From an uncultured Eubacteriales bacterium (GTDB taxonomy: Bacteria; Bacillota; Clostridia; Christensenellales; Aristaeellaceae), in assembly GCA_902778055.1 (NCBI GenBank), contig CACYWL010000009.1:1-64000 (forward strand): 64,000 nt of DNA, read 5' to 3'. Of this stretch, positions 12,201 to 17,591 are shown in pieces; position 1 is the first letter of the stretch; each line of letters begins with the position of its first letter. The position numbers and the translations under genes are program-made. Below the pieces are notes generated by a model. It ran no database searches, was not told where the DNA came from, and worked only from the letters and a program-made list of their open reading frames with translations.

Positions 12201-12566
12201 TTCCTCAATCTCACCAATGGTTCCTATCAGATCGTTGAGACCCAGGCTCCTGCCGGCTATATTGCTCTGACGCAGCCAATTGAGTTTACGATCAGCGGGG
12301 GAGCGGTGACAACACAGAATACCGGCAACATCGATACCGTGATCTATACGCCTGCGGCAAAGCCCGTTGAGGATGATCCGGAAACCGCGGACACGGATGA
12401 ATCAAAACCCGCAGAGCCTGCGACATTCACCGTCGGCAACACGCCGGGCGTCGAACTCCCGGCCACCGGCGGGCCAGGTACCCTGATCTTCACGTCCTTC
12501 GGGCTGGCGCTGATGATTCTGGCAGGTGTGCTGATGATCAGCAGGAAACGGAAAACCGACAGGTAA
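225..12566 (+). CDS. Giant LPATG-anchored surface adhesin with His/Cys repeats and Cna_B-like domains
   Basis: A 4113-residue cell-wall protein. I start it at 225, because GAGGGG at 213-218 is 6 nt upstream; an in-frame ATG at 192 has no such site. A signal peptide (1 to ~39) is followed by six HxHxxxC units (~48-200), an acidic low-complexity stalk (~205-505), and three related beta domains (~506-655, 656-825, 961-1101), each closing in a motif like GFSVYG. Residues ~1105-1245 read like a beta-trefoil. From ~1886 to ~4040 come about ten Cna_B-type repeats (openings such as LSKQWDS or VKKKWTR; E-box-like YVIEE or QIVETQAPAGY), which in this family form intramolecular isopeptide bonds. LPATG (4078-4082), a hydrophobic helix and RKRKTDR form the sortase signal. 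Some stretches (around nt 3550-4000 and 10700-11600) look more AT-rich, suggesting mosaic growth. The gene is monocistronic. The ligand is unknown; anchoring by a sortase is confident. Confidence 0.9.
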   Translation: MSNTRQFAEITNLRDKLRRGLAMLTVASMLMPSGGLASEGTNQGKLKCILPEHTHSEACYETAVICGEEERQPEIVREFTGTFPVHVHKADCYDSEGKLICGMVEKEYYHTHGEFCRDTEGNLVCGLQSQPKHSHTEDCRDGEGNLICGLNPDWPVFTTSAENWKETVKDPGHQHTEACYETKLICGLEEHTHTDECYETVMPVSAVSDELQEENKDQTKPEGDDSGENEETDLEKIEVGLEKTVEEVVDFISGHEEDHNDADQNPENAGKSSEELEQTEVENNNPVKDKAETDEEPTVPQENGQEEEREKEPKEEEPKEKESGDGVTGEGEPVGVEPEDKVTGSEEPGSGEPGEETGKEEPSADGDEVNPLNPTPTDGADIIETEQNPEGQPVEQVQTPEENAEQEIEKIENQGKENPEASPEQNPDKQEPADKEKQAAEQEPADEKKQPEEQETEDEEKQSDEQEVADEGKHPDEVNPDGDPSDGENADEETEPVEEPVKFFEGTKVFEGLDYTVTATIGADACFPEDIELAVREILPGTDEYRMYSGQTADAATDEWSEIGEFARFFDITFLSGGAEVEPQAFIDVQITFREAIPVAEDADVQAIHFSEDGANVIESSTDSVEAAASDPDAVDTVNFTVDSFSVYGFFQRVVITTRVITAGGQTYRVEVTYGQDAGIPEGAVLSASEIKDGDEDYELYRAQAAAALEAGHVEMPGLYDISILDAEGQKVQPRGPVSVSITLENGLESEDIKVVHFPEGIEAARTEADGAAGETEEEEKRVTEETPEAVEKPVVAVEVISPEVSEQTVTFETDGFSVYALAYTVDFHYGNEATGEKYEYSILGGGVISLKTLLAALNIRDFAADEITEVHFSSEELVLPVKVEENTTAGELKNRLGLQPSYSAELTEESIAEMDALVLTAPDWALISLAPFKTDEELVITLVNGDRYVIAVTDGQIVRYYIDSRGDTYEISVIYEDDAGIPVDADLQVTEIAGEAEFGEYLRNSAESIGADSAEISFARFFDITIVKDGNKVNPQAPVQVTVNLTDTPADIDPADLRVIHFGEEVENIDKAEAERKGETSVQVTFEAEGFSVYGVITAPAPTSAADLNGRTFTISRGNYYITDDVSVLSDSSNTRGLGKTTAASEAAEWQFEQVNGAYYRIRNTQSGKYLIFSKNPDAQGPYNTRAHVELSETGSVLKVEKLSNGYRISIVIDGITYYLDEHNGAGGPGYAGWYITGENNTLSFNFNTPASVIDRSYIVVVKQGDAYYTVLNDGTLSPAAYNPEDNTVAVDDPMMWKYDGERLYHPTREAGFTGDDIASDKYYRYIDPNSATGLSEDNENNTSSTSDQNGRDVHITGRNLWNTVSLNYVSGHKLQSRSHPEFYLGIEGQSQMRLKGQVSADEAVEVFLADPLVAENNWKKHTVNHIDISINGTVEVDVPLANGKYYDENGNVVKEVQQNRFEKLHLSAAQVVNPTDLNITAEDMKRARITASYQGSELDNAFYVTGYTGNAEHGGTQTGGGNYTTSPQIRIEGSFLVAKMPEVHKEIDTSQYDSNRSYRNAIRQEHLANRIEYSVSVVKSIEFYLQIPVGESNGEKTWQQLYDAEGKPLKIRADVSFSDSFDYWNQENECPVFRDTNRWYYYKNYPDNRNSLYSWAKEDWEAGDVARCDFSGMDFKLGGQGTAAGTRVYAIEITKLVVDEQGNRIKSDNIGTTRFRIYRKQADTQAGGELLDVVVPDADSVKDLNIGSFSDDAEYVRDSDYKPLHEKTIQVGSEGFGLVYDYDVNPALYYVEEDPDSVRESITDVTGKRWDYKETYIWTEYAWRNHENDNYMHVGRTYTEKPAAGGYKSVPEILGNHYGYNGTDGPYSNDFLEFFVYNVYESPKVDVPVIKSWPDFDGDDAYSWEASFKLQWAPVYPDETKPTTAFRDVAPERNMTVTKEMMTGVNQELIQQYLAGDETLTQEQKDQIDLITFKNLPKFGTDSNGNTFRYQYSLEETSYRVIHLTTGVVVHSWSKEDGYNDPEESTHYQPFYPHDAGEMEENNAEAAAEDANYFVHVSNKRKIPRENEYINVSLSKQWDSTFGTRADDWRAEFELRRFEHTEYRDLSHMTDADRAAEPITVKIVSGDSVISEIQVQPNTGLYLGGNFKPHSSAAAASFTADHPVTLVNGSRPTTLNITASGQNMSNALVRSQEFFVTTDTTFTLNSGEENLVVGNPARVLDTGAGTNPLPDRSFSRTILLDSSNNWETELSGLLLNETTGGDDDNENVTCYEYYFVEKNSHPDGYAQLYRADANGNPTSILSGDSDHQIETNDDIVAVNGPSNRLIVRKLWRGVPDTTGFPAITFTLYQAWADGNDGWIYENPETHTRYENIELSGNSLEWVCPEVLPETKLDGNRSRNVKYYVVENDRAGSLTQNDITTSWQFYYYLSAYHELIQGEEKDKTNQTNAGHQGYFASVPGSDLRRSGGSITICNKMNEYMQLDIQKQFFKLEANGSWNNVTASAEMKKNAVLGFQVIRAVKAPDGKWLNERGDEFDSPVWMDYGEEMLCGYDANGDAVVSRGEHDIFWLHNAGGDWHFRIEDNQGDATNVSAGGSGLPCYGYYIRNGEELTVEYWYSFRETGVYKDLNRTPYPEWDWYSSISPVNAYGKSGKMEAFPKAFHGQDGARIANFQASDLIINKDWIGESTARAVYVKIWRTSGSGVPEDFTAVIADDIQNNHNWQNYVSDTGLIDLTHKCLVIKPNASGNWETSLKVGRALLGSLAETGKYRYYIQEIGYRDANGAYKTNANAVYRPLYNHWVDGEWTASPVQMNDYADNSIQIGEKGQNRLKVTNRNTESTSYTAVKTFSGSQGSTGGQSSVNGYPTDGSVQIVLKLQQRYRYEKTENGTEYVSADNTAWVQADSPEASSVWIADWQDAESASPLYVTLPRPKPAGSILSDSEWYGSAAAWTCTWEGLDVKKLISGSDESGDAVYAQLYYRAVEHGTPEWFNAVISAEDQNGHKAINDASQTQQQILTEKNSILNERTTVDLVLSKEWTSLTGSSVNWPEGYTIDYQLVQNIHLAQADLSDPEHPGYSMGTCFKSVDMTTSPAGSQSADQVHPQATGLNIGKPTDGTDIIASISDLPQFGYYTATAADVTLAAEAGISLTEGTVYPVLYTYSAKETAVKKNGVNILAAPTDPVSFVRDSGSPLYEATITNVLDEIELTVKKKWTRNGGDTEWPEGAVIYYTVERIGVYTPEGGEPIELERTAILTVDRDHSEYALTASKQEHTIRELPGSGSVTLTEARDDLAAGTYPVKYQYVITESTASVPPTGSNYEYSALTAQLVTDEQDADLGKYVLINDLTDVEVTKTWEESPYAESVTVKLYRVEDVVTPPEPGDCTVTLNVSFTGDASKVPGTITGTAGGQAFTLNKNGDVWSGTVALIQGAQNVAVNFNPVTATEGNYTVSLDNTTINVPESETYSCSFTGSVSASEAGRTITVTVNWADESYPDYSYNNLFYDGWTNTNITAAKSSTGTTRTYVWNNAPTSGSNLFVQLGYSGKTMSNYTIELIGASSYSINNTSELLITGIPAEQDSISISVTITKKEIIPGGTASIILLNQSGDGVWINPLKKDGTEYGKIGGGWLNNGAQGTIGQLAAGEYTVQIGDVKSDQISGADSVDQWGDEQRPNVNIHITLTAGEARTITVNSAALRSMSAQGKKKQSSPLMLRSTPASTVSTTVVLDHTTPVQELIISGTDDYPDFSNLPYDTQELNAGNGWHYEWENLPTHNSETGVIYHYYVIEETPADTASVAYTRTEENGTAVTIHNTPVVHPSYASFAVTKQVQQKDSEADIETDRQFTVRLKREKNDTTKWLSYTDSTHYSWGEEASATTWTFSKDGTVSFTGLDLGYTYTAVEDTGTGMVEIDGYSFVPSSETGGSTVEASVLASLAQNYTGTITNRYQPNRTDIKIVKVIQGTETELSGAKFQLKKSNGTEFVNEGEEITVEGNYTFLNLTNGSYQIVETQAPAGYIALTQPIEFTISGGAVTTQNTGNIDTVIYTPAAKPVEDDPETADTDESKPAEPATFTVGNTPGVELPATGGPGTLIFTSFGLALMILAGVLMISRKRKTDR
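1507..1655 (+). repeat. 36-bp tandem repeat in the acidic stalk
   Basis: About four imperfect 36-bp units encode a 12-residue period of the type EQEPADEKKQPE. It lies in the Glu/Pro/Gln-rich spacer between the His/Cys repeats and the first beta domain. Such repeats can change copy number and so alter stalk length. Confidence 0.6.
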
Positions 12567-12578
12567 GACTCGCTTCGG

Positions 12579-12604
12579 GAGCCGGCTTCGGCCGGCTCTC
12601 TTTT
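12579..12604 (+). terminator. Rho-independent terminator of the adhesin gene
   Basis: GAGCCGGC (12579-12586), loop TTCG, GCCGGCTC (12591-12598), then TCTTTT. The perfect 8-bp stem with a UUCG tetraloop starts 12 nt after the stop codon. Confidence 0.85.
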
Positions 12605-12642
12605 ATGTGTGAAGGTGCTGTCGGTTATTGACGAAACGGAGC

Positions 12643-12671
12643 TTGCATTCCAAAATACGGGAAGGTATAAT
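12643..12671 (+). promoter_or_regulatory. Promoter of the MATE gene
   Basis: TTGCAT at 12643-12648 and TATAAT at 12666-12671 with 17-bp spacing. It lies inside the longest possible reading frame of the MATE gene, so the true start codon must be downstream. Confidence 0.6.
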
Positions 12672-12716
12672 CCTTCCGGAACAGATCGGGAGATCAGCTG
12701 CGGGAGGATTCTGACG

Positions 12717-14054
12717 TTGGCAAATCATGTGACGGATATGACGCACGGCGGGATCATCAGGCAGCTGATACGCTTCTCGATACCTCTGATGCTGGGCAAC
12801 CTATTTCAGCTCTCCTACAACATGGTGGATACGATTGTGATCGGCCGGTTCGCCGGCAGCGCGAGCCTGGCTGCCGTCGGAACCTGCGACCAGATTATGA
12901 CGCTGCTGATCCTCGGCGTATCCGGCGTCTGCGTCGGGGCTTCCGTGCTGATGGGCAATTTCTTCGGCGCGGGGGACCGGGAGAACCTGCAGGAGGAGGT
13001 CCGGACGACCGTGACCATGGGGCTGATCTTCGCGCTGGCGGTCATGGCTGCGGGGATTCCGCTCTCCGGCACCATCTTCCGCCTGATGCATGTTCAGCCC
13101 GAAGCGCTCGCCGATGCGAACACCTATCTGCGGGTCATCTTCCTGAGCATGCCTTTTACCAGCCTGTACAATATCTACGCCGCGGCGCTGAGAAGCATCG
13201 GGGATTCCAGAACGCCGGTCCGGTATCTGGTTGTTTCCTGCATCATCAACATGGTGATGGATCTGGCGCTGGTTGCCGGATTCGGGATGGGCGTGCTGGG
13301 TGCGGCGCTGGCTACGGCGCTGGCCCAGGGAATCAGCGCCGTGCTGTGCATCCGGTACGTGGTTCGGAACGTTCCCGAGCTGTGCTTTCCCTGGCGAAGG
13401 CTGGGGATCAAACGAACCCTGGCCGGGAAGACGCTTTCCTACGGTGTCTTTACCGCGCTGCAGCAGTGCAGCCAGCCGATCGGCAACATCATCATCCAGG
13501 GCAGCGTGAACACCCTGGGCGTGGCGACGGCCGCGGCGTTCAGCGCGGTCCGCAAGATCGAGGATATCGGGCTGCTGCCCGGGCGCAGCATCTCCGTCGC
13601 GATGACCGCGTTTCTCGCCCAGAACGAGGGCGCCGGAGACCACAGCCGGTCCGACGAGGGATACCGGAAGGGGATGCTGCTGGAAATCATGGCGGGCGTC
13701 TGCGTCTGCGCCATCGTGCTGCTGCTCCGGGCGCCGCTGATGTCCCTGTTCAGCACGGACGGCGCGATTGTGGCCGCGGGGATCCAGTATTTCGATATCA
13801 TCGGGTTCTTCTACTGGCTGCCCAGCCTGACCAACGGGCTTCAGGGCGGATACCGCGGGTTCGGGGCGATGCGCGCTTCGCTGCTGGGGAGCCTGACCCA
13901 GATTTCCGTCCGGGTCGCGGTGACGCTGCTGACGGTGAATACCATGGGGATCACCGGGGTGGGGCTCGCCTGCGTATGCGGCTGGAGCGCAATGCTTATC
14001 TGGGGCCTGCCCTGGCTTTACTGGTACCGGAGAAAAGTCAGAAAGAAAAAATGA
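12717..14054 (+). CDS. MATE-family multidrug/sodium antiporter
   Basis: A 445-residue membrane protein with about twelve hydrophobic segments and MATE features: FSIPLMLGNLFQLSYNMVDT near the N-terminus, GRFAGSASLAAVG, and a two-fold repeated six-helix layout. MATE proteins export cationic drugs or metabolites in exchange for Na+ or H+. The frame is open from a GTG at 12609, but the promoter at 12643-12671 and the site GGGAGG (12702-12707) favour TTG at 12717; ATG codons at 12738 or so are alternatives. The gene stands alone, and its stop codon overlaps a REP-like repeat. Substrate unknown. Confidence 0.85.
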   Translation: MANHVTDMTHGGIIRQLIRFSIPLMLGNLFQLSYNMVDTIVIGRFAGSASLAAVGTCDQIMTLLILGVSGVCVGASVLMGNFFGAGDRENLQEEVRTTVTMGLIFALAVMAAGIPLSGTIFRLMHVQPEALADANTYLRVIFLSMPFTSLYNIYAAALRSIGDSRTPVRYLVVSCIINMVMDLALVAGFGMGVLGAALATALAQGISAVLCIRYVVRNVPELCFPWRRLGIKRTLAGKTLSYGVFTALQQCSQPIGNIIIQGSVNTLGVATAAAFSAVRKIEDIGLLPGRSISVAMTAFLAQNEGAGDHSRSDEGYRKGMLLEIMAGVCVCAIVLLLRAPLMSLFSTDGAIVAAGIQYFDIIGFFYWLPSLTNGLQGGYRGFGAMRASLLGSLTQISVRVAVTLLTVNTMGITGVGLACVCGWSAMLIWGLPWLYWYRRKVRKKK

Positions 14055-14079
14055 GACAAGGAACCGTCCCCCAGTCTCA
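14052..14079 (+). repeat. REP-like palindromic repeat, copy 1
   Basis: Arms TGAGAC and GTCTCA flank the core GGAACCGTCCCC. The repeat begins on the stop codon of the MATE gene. The same core recurs at eight other places in this window and on both sides of a RAYT transposase gene (31370-32137), its likely mobiliser. Confidence 0.8.
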
Positions 14080-14119
14080 CATCTCATGAGCGATTTGGTC
14101 CAAAAGAATAAAAAAAAGA

Positions 14120-14148
14120 TTGACAGAAATGGACAGCGGTGCTATACT
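14120..14148 (+). promoter_or_regulatory. Promoter of tRNA-Pro
   Basis: Consensus TTGACA (14120-14125), 17-bp spacer, TATACT (14143-14148). It is about 45 bp upstream of the mature tRNA, leaving a short 5' leader for RNase P. Confidence 0.7.
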
Positions 14149-14194
14149 TCATTCCGCTGTCAGAGATCAGGTTTGGTCAGGACGGCAGAGATGA

Positions 14195-14268
14195 CTGGGT
14201 GTGGCGCAGTTTGGTAGCGTGCTTGAATGGGGTTCAAGAGGCCGGAAGTTCGAATCTTCTCACCCAGA
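14195..14268 (+). tRNA. tRNA-Pro (anticodon GGG)
   Basis: A 74-nt cloverleaf: acceptor arm CTGGGTG pairs with CACCCAG plus discriminator A; D stem GCGC with GCGT; anticodon stem CTTGA/TCAAG with loop ATGGGGT, giving anticodon GGG; T arm GGAAG-TTCGAAT-CTTCT (one mismatch). The 5' part TGTGGCGCAGTTTGGTAGCG is typical of bacterial tRNA-Pro. CCA is not encoded. It has its own promoter and terminator. Confidence 0.95.
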
Positions 14269-14277
14269 CATGACAAA

Positions 14278-14316
14278 AGCCCCGGATGCCTTATAATTCA
14301 AGGCTCCGGGGTTTTT
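14278..14316 (+). terminator. Terminator of tRNA-Pro
   Basis: AGCCCCGGA near 14278-14286 pairs with TCCGGGG (14305-14311), with inner pairing GCCTT/AAGGC, followed by TTTTT. Confidence 0.8.
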
Positions 14317-14449
14317 CTTTACCCTTTGGGATGATGTACCAAACGAGAAAAAATTTTACCACGTTTTGGCAAATTTGGGTGGGTTGCTCCCACGTTGCTC
14401 CCAGCATTGCTCCCAAATTCGCATCTCGAAAACAGAGGTATATGCTATT
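14291..14449 (-). pseudogene. Possible 3' remnant of a tyrosine integrase next to tRNA-Pro
   Basis: This stretch lies in the gene-poor interval 14317-14563. On the minus strand a frame open between two stops reads ...FRDANLGAMLGATWEQ... and contains three copies of the DNA motif TTGCTCCCA (plus strand). Gly-Ala/Asn-Leu-Gly tails and a position beside a tRNA gene are common for phage or ICE integrases. There is no catalytic region here, so this could equally be non-coding. Nothing else is visible in 14317-14563. Confidence 0.2.
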
Positions 14450-14563
14450 TCAGATTACAAAACTGATCCCCAACCGGTTTTCTATGGGCTCTGACGACTG
14501 TAACACAGCCACTCTGAACGGCGTTTTTTTCATGCCCTTCGAAAGGAAAAGCCGATCGGAATG

Positions 14564-15106
14564 TCAGAGATCCAGGGTGCGGTAAGCTTCACCGGAAAGG
14601 GTTTTCCAGATAAACCGGCCGTTCTCCAGAACCATATAGCCGCGAGGCGTATTTTCCTTCGGCAGGGAAACGGAGCCCGGATTGCAGCAGATAAAGGTTT
14701 CGTGCGGATGGCAGAAGGAGACATGGGTATGGCCGTGCAGAAGGATATCCCCTGTTTTCAGGGGCGGGAGATGATCCTCGTTGTACAGGTGGCCATGCGT
14801 GACAAAGATGCAGCGGTCTCCCTCGGGCAGGAGCAGATAATCCGCCATCACGGGGAAGGAGAGCACCATCTGATCCACCTCCGCCTCACAGTTTCCGCGG
14901 ACGCAGTAGATTTCATCGCTGCGGGCATTCAGGAGCGCGATGACCTCCTTCGGGGCATAGCCGTCCGGCAAATCATTGCGCGGACCGTGATACAGCAGAT
15001 CCCCGAGCAGCAGAAGACGGTCCGCCTTCTCGCGGTCACAGGCTTCCAGCATCTGCCGGCAGTAAAGGGCTGAACCGTGGATATCCGAGGCGATAAACCA
15101 TTTCAT
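14564..15106 (-). CDS. YfcE/MJ0936-type metallophosphoesterase
   Basis: A 180-residue calcineurin-like phosphodiesterase. Metal-binding motifs appear in order: DIHG (7-11 region), GDLLYHGPRND, GNCEAE, and the late histidines THGH and LHGHTH. This small family hydrolyses phosphodiesters such as bis-pNPP in vitro with Mn2+; the physiological substrate is generally unknown. I chose ATG at 15106 because AAGGAG lies about 9 nt upstream on the minus strand; a much longer frame upstream has no support and its first ATG falls in the promoter. The start overlaps the stop of a 56-codon frame (ATGA), suggesting translational coupling. Confidence 0.85.
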   Translation of the reverse strand: MKWFIASDIHGSALYCRQMLEACDREKADRLLLLGDLLYHGPRNDLPDGYAPKEVIALLNARSDEIYCVRGNCEAEVDQMVLSFPVMADYLLLPEGDRCIFVTHGHLYNEDHLPPLKTGDILLHGHTHVSFCHPHETFICCNPGSVSLPKENTPRGYMVLENGRFIWKTLSGEAYRTLDL

Positions 15107-15273
15107 GAGGTTCCACTCCTTCCGAAGTCGGGACTGGCTATGGCGACCGCGCCCGCCGCGGTGCAACAAGGCTCCGCCAGCTTCAGCACCGAAACGCCCA
15201 GATCCGAAATGTCCGCGGCGGCACATCCGGCCGCCGGCATCAGTGCAGGCAGTACAACAGCAAAATTCCTCAT
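15103..15273 (-). CDS. Small 56-residue hypothetical protein coupled to the phosphoesterase gene
   Basis: The frame starts with an ATG preceded by AAGGCGGAG and ends in TGA overlapping the ATG of the phosphoesterase gene. It begins MRNFAVVLPALMPAAGCAAA, a hydrophobic N-terminus with a weak lipobox-like AAGC, and carries three Cys residues in all. It sits in the roughly 190-nt leader of the mRNA from the promoter at 15303-15332. I recognise no family. It may be a real small protein, a leader peptide or a chance frame. Confidence 0.35.
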   Translation of the reverse strand: MRNFAVVLPALMPAAGCAAADISDLGVSVLKLAEPCCTAAGAVAIASPDFGRSGTS

Positions 15274-15302
15274 CGCTCCGCCTTAACCGTTTTACTGTGG
15301 AC

Positions 15303-15332
15303 ATCTTAGCAGTATCTGATCGGAGCCGTCAA
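15303..15332 (-). promoter_or_regulatory. Minus-strand promoter of the phosphoesterase transcript
   Basis: Read on the minus strand: TTGACG (15332-15327), 18-bp spacer, TAAGAT (15308-15303). Confidence 0.5.
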
Positions 15333-15433
15333 CAGGTTCTTTCAGAAACGCCTGCTCCAGGCTGATCCCCGGAAATAACGAAAATGCTGAGGCCGGGAAG
15401 GCGGGAAGAACAGGAACGGAAGGCGGAAACCTC

Positions 15434-15462
15434 TTGCGGAAAACACGCCAAGGCAGTAAAAT
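15434..15462 (+). promoter_or_regulatory. Possible promoter of the class C sortase gene
   Basis: TTGCGG (15434-15439), 17-bp spacer, TAAAAT (15457-15462). It would give a leader of about 30 nt. The -35 box is weak. Confidence 0.4.
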
Positions 15463-15500
15463 GAAAGAAAAGAGACCGGAAAAGGAACGGAAAGGGAAGC

Positions 15501-16502
15501 ATGGCACGGAAGAAGGACAGGGCAGAGGCGCCGGAGAAAAAGGCCGGGCCGGAGGAGCGGAACGCGGCAGGCGGGAAGCAGGCCGGCGGCGCTCCGGAGG
15601 GGACAGCCGGGAAAGGCTCCGGGAAAAAGAAAAAGAGCCACCGGGTGTCCAATTTCCTGCTGGTCATGATCCTTCTCGTCGGAGCCGGAATCGCGGCCTA
15701 TCCGGCCTTCAGCGAATACTGGAACAGCATGCATCAGTCCCGGGCCATCATGGGCTACGCGGAGCGCGTCGCCGAGATGACCAACGAGGAATATGAAGTC
15801 ATCTGGGATTCGGCCGTCGAATACAACCGGCGGCTTCTTGAACTGCCGAACCGCTGGGTCGTCGACGTGGACGAGGAGCTGGCGGAGGATTACAACGCGC
15901 AGCTGAACATTGAGGCGACAGGCAACATGGGGTTCATTTCGATTCCCAAGATCGACGTGAACCTCCCGATCTATCACGGCACGAGCGATGCCGTGCTGCA
16001 GACCTCCATCGGGCATATCGCGGGGACCTCGCTGCCCGCGGGAAGCAGCCACAGCGATGAGGAGAACTTTTTGACCCCGGATTTCGCCTCCCATTCGGTG
16101 CTGAGCGGGCACCGGGGCCTTCCCAGCGCCCGGCTCTTCAGCGACCTGGACGCCATGGAAGTCGGGGATGTTTTTTATCTGACCATTCTGGACCAGACGC
16201 TGACCTATGAGGTCGACAAGATCACGGTCATCGAGCCGGAGGACCTGACGGAGCTGGAAATCGTTCCCGGCCGGGATCTGTGTACGCTGATGACCTGTAC
16301 GCCCTACGGCATCAACACCCACCGGCTGCTGGTCCGGGGAAGCCGGATCGAGAACGAGAAGCAGCGGCTGAACGTCCGTATTACGGCGGACGCGCTGAAG
16401 ATCGAGCCGGCCTATGTGGCGCCGTTTATCGCGGGCCCTGTACTGATCCTGATGGTGTTCTGGGTGGTCCTGATGACCAGCGGGCGGAAAAAGAGAAGAT
16501 AA
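15501..16502 (+). CDS. srtC: Class C (pilus-type) sortase, catalytically complete
   Basis: A 333-residue membrane transpeptidase. It has a Lys-rich cytoplasmic start, a transmembrane helix (~48-69), a sortase beta-barrel and a second helix near the C-terminus (~305-327) followed by RKKRR, the two-helix layout of pilus-polymerising class C enzymes. The catalytic triad is visible: His204 in LSGHRG, Cys266 in TLMTCTPYG and Arg275 in NTHRLLVRG. The enzyme would cleave LPXTG-type signals, such as LPSTG of the pilin at 25312 or LPATG of the giant adhesin, and join them to a pilin lysine or to the cell wall. I see no clear DPW/DPF lid motif. It is separated by 141 bp and a promoter from the accessory operon downstream. 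Confidence 0.9.
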   Translation: MARKKDRAEAPEKKAGPEERNAAGGKQAGGAPEGTAGKGSGKKKKSHRVSNFLLVMILLVGAGIAAYPAFSEYWNSMHQSRAIMGYAERVAEMTNEEYEVIWDSAVEYNRRLLELPNRWVVDVDEELAEDYNAQLNIEATGNMGFISIPKIDVNLPIYHGTSDAVLQTSIGHIAGTSLPAGSSHSDEENFLTPDFASHSVLSGHRGLPSARLFSDLDAMEVGDVFYLTILDQTLTYEVDKITVIEPEDLTELEIVPGRDLCTLMTCTPYGINTHRLLVRGSRIENEKQRLNVRITADALKIEPAYVAPFIAGPVLILMVFWVVLMTSGRKKRR

Positions 16503-16573
16503 CGCCGCGCGGAAAGCATGCATTTCTGAGCCCTGCAGAGCAATAATCGATCGGTCAACGCTTAAGATGAGGA

Positions 16574-16602
16574 TTGAAATAGGCCCCTTTCTGCGGTATA
16601 AT
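16574..16602 (+). promoter_or_regulatory. Promoter of the sortase-accessory operon
   Basis: TTGAAA (16574-16579), 17-bp spacer, TATAAT (16597-16602). The likely transcript runs through six genes to the terminator at 22669. Confidence 0.7.
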
Positions 16603-16643
16603 TGAAATGAGTTTCCAGACTCTTTTCGTGATGGAGTGAAACG

Positions 16644-17591
16644 ATGGAGATCTATCACCCGAAATTTGACGAACTGCTGCGGGAGATGCGCAGAGTCCGG
16701 CGGGAAAAGAAACGCAACCGCCTGCTCTGGGGGCTTGGGATTTTTCTGGTTCTGAGCCTCGCTGCCGGATGGTTCGTCTTTAACCGGTATTACACGCTGG
16801 CCTCCATGCACGGCCCCGCCATGGGCGAGACGCTGCCTGACGGGGCGCTCGTGCTGGTTCGGCGGACGCCGGAGGAGGGATACCGCCGGGGTGATATTCT
16901 GCTTTATGAACGGGACGAAGGCTGGCAGATGAAAAGGATGCTGGCCGGGCCGGAGGACAGGGTCGTTCTGAGCCCCTACAGCGAAAACCCGATCCGCGTC
17001 AACGGCGAGGAGCTGCAGGAGCCCTACACCGTCGGGCGGACGGCGGACGCCGGAGTCAGCACCCGGAGGCTGACGCTGGAGTCAAACGAATATTTTGTGG
17101 CGGGAGATCAGCGCAGCCTCTCCGTGGACAGCCGGAACCGGGACTACGGTACGATCGCGAAGGAAAGCATCGTCGGCCGGGCTGATTTTATCCTCTGGCC
17201 GATCTATCTGATCGGAGAGGTCAACGGCGGGGAGTACCTGCCGAATTACGAGGGCGGCAGTGCTTCTCCGGAGACGTCGGAGGGCACGGAGAGCACGGAA
17301 ACGGAAGCTGAGGAGACAGGCACACCGGAAGAGACCGCAGCTCCCGCGGAAACGGATGCTCCGGCGGAAACGGACGCAGCAGCGGGAAACGGCGTTTCGT
17401 CTGAAACGGACAGGCCGGCTGATGCAGACCCCGCGGCAGAAGCTGCCGCTTCGGGTGAACCGGAAGCCTCGAAGAAACCGGAGGTCGCCTCTGAAACAGC
17501 CGCGCCGGGAACGGCAAAATCGGCGGACGGAGCCTCTGAGACTCAGGCGCCGATGGAAAGCCCCACGGCGGAAAAGGGGGCGGGAGAATGA
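16644..17591 (+). CDS. Signal peptidase I homologue lacking the catalytic serine, with acidic tail
   Basis: A 315-residue S26-fold protein with one N-terminal helix (~28-48). The family motif GxSMxPTL reads G-P-A-M-G-E-T-L: Ala59 replaces the nucleophilic Ser, and Glu replaces the Pro. The general-base Lys97 (MKRMLAGPED) is kept, as is the box resembling GDNRxxSxDSR (GDQRSLSVDSR). Without the serine, peptide cleavage is unlikely. From about residue 200 a long tail rich in Glu, Thr, Ala and Pro follows, unusual for the family, and would lie outside the cell. The first gene of the operon, it overlaps the next by 4 nt (ATGA). In group A Streptococcus, pilus-locus signal peptidase homologues (SipA/LepA) lack the catalytic dyad yet aid pilus assembly; a similar chaperone role is inferred. 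Confidence 0.85.
   Translation: MEIYHPKFDELLREMRRVRREKKRNRLLWGLGIFLVLSLAAGWFVFNRYYTLASMHGPAMGETLPDGALVLVRRTPEEGYRRGDILLYERDEGWQMKRMLAGPEDRVVLSPYSENPIRVNGEELQEPYTVGRTADAGVSTRRLTLESNEYFVAGDQRSLSVDSRNRDYGTIAKESIVGRADFILWPIYLIGEVNGGEYLPNYEGGSASPETSEGTESTETEAEETGTPEETAAPAETDAPAETDAAAGNGVSSETDRPADADPAAEAAASGEPEASKKPEVASETAAPGTAKSADGASETQAPMESPTAEKGAGE

Noticed and set aside
12609..12716. GTG at 12609 as start of the MATE protein
   Set aside because: A promoter lies inside this stretch and the residues encoded do not look like a MATE N-terminus.
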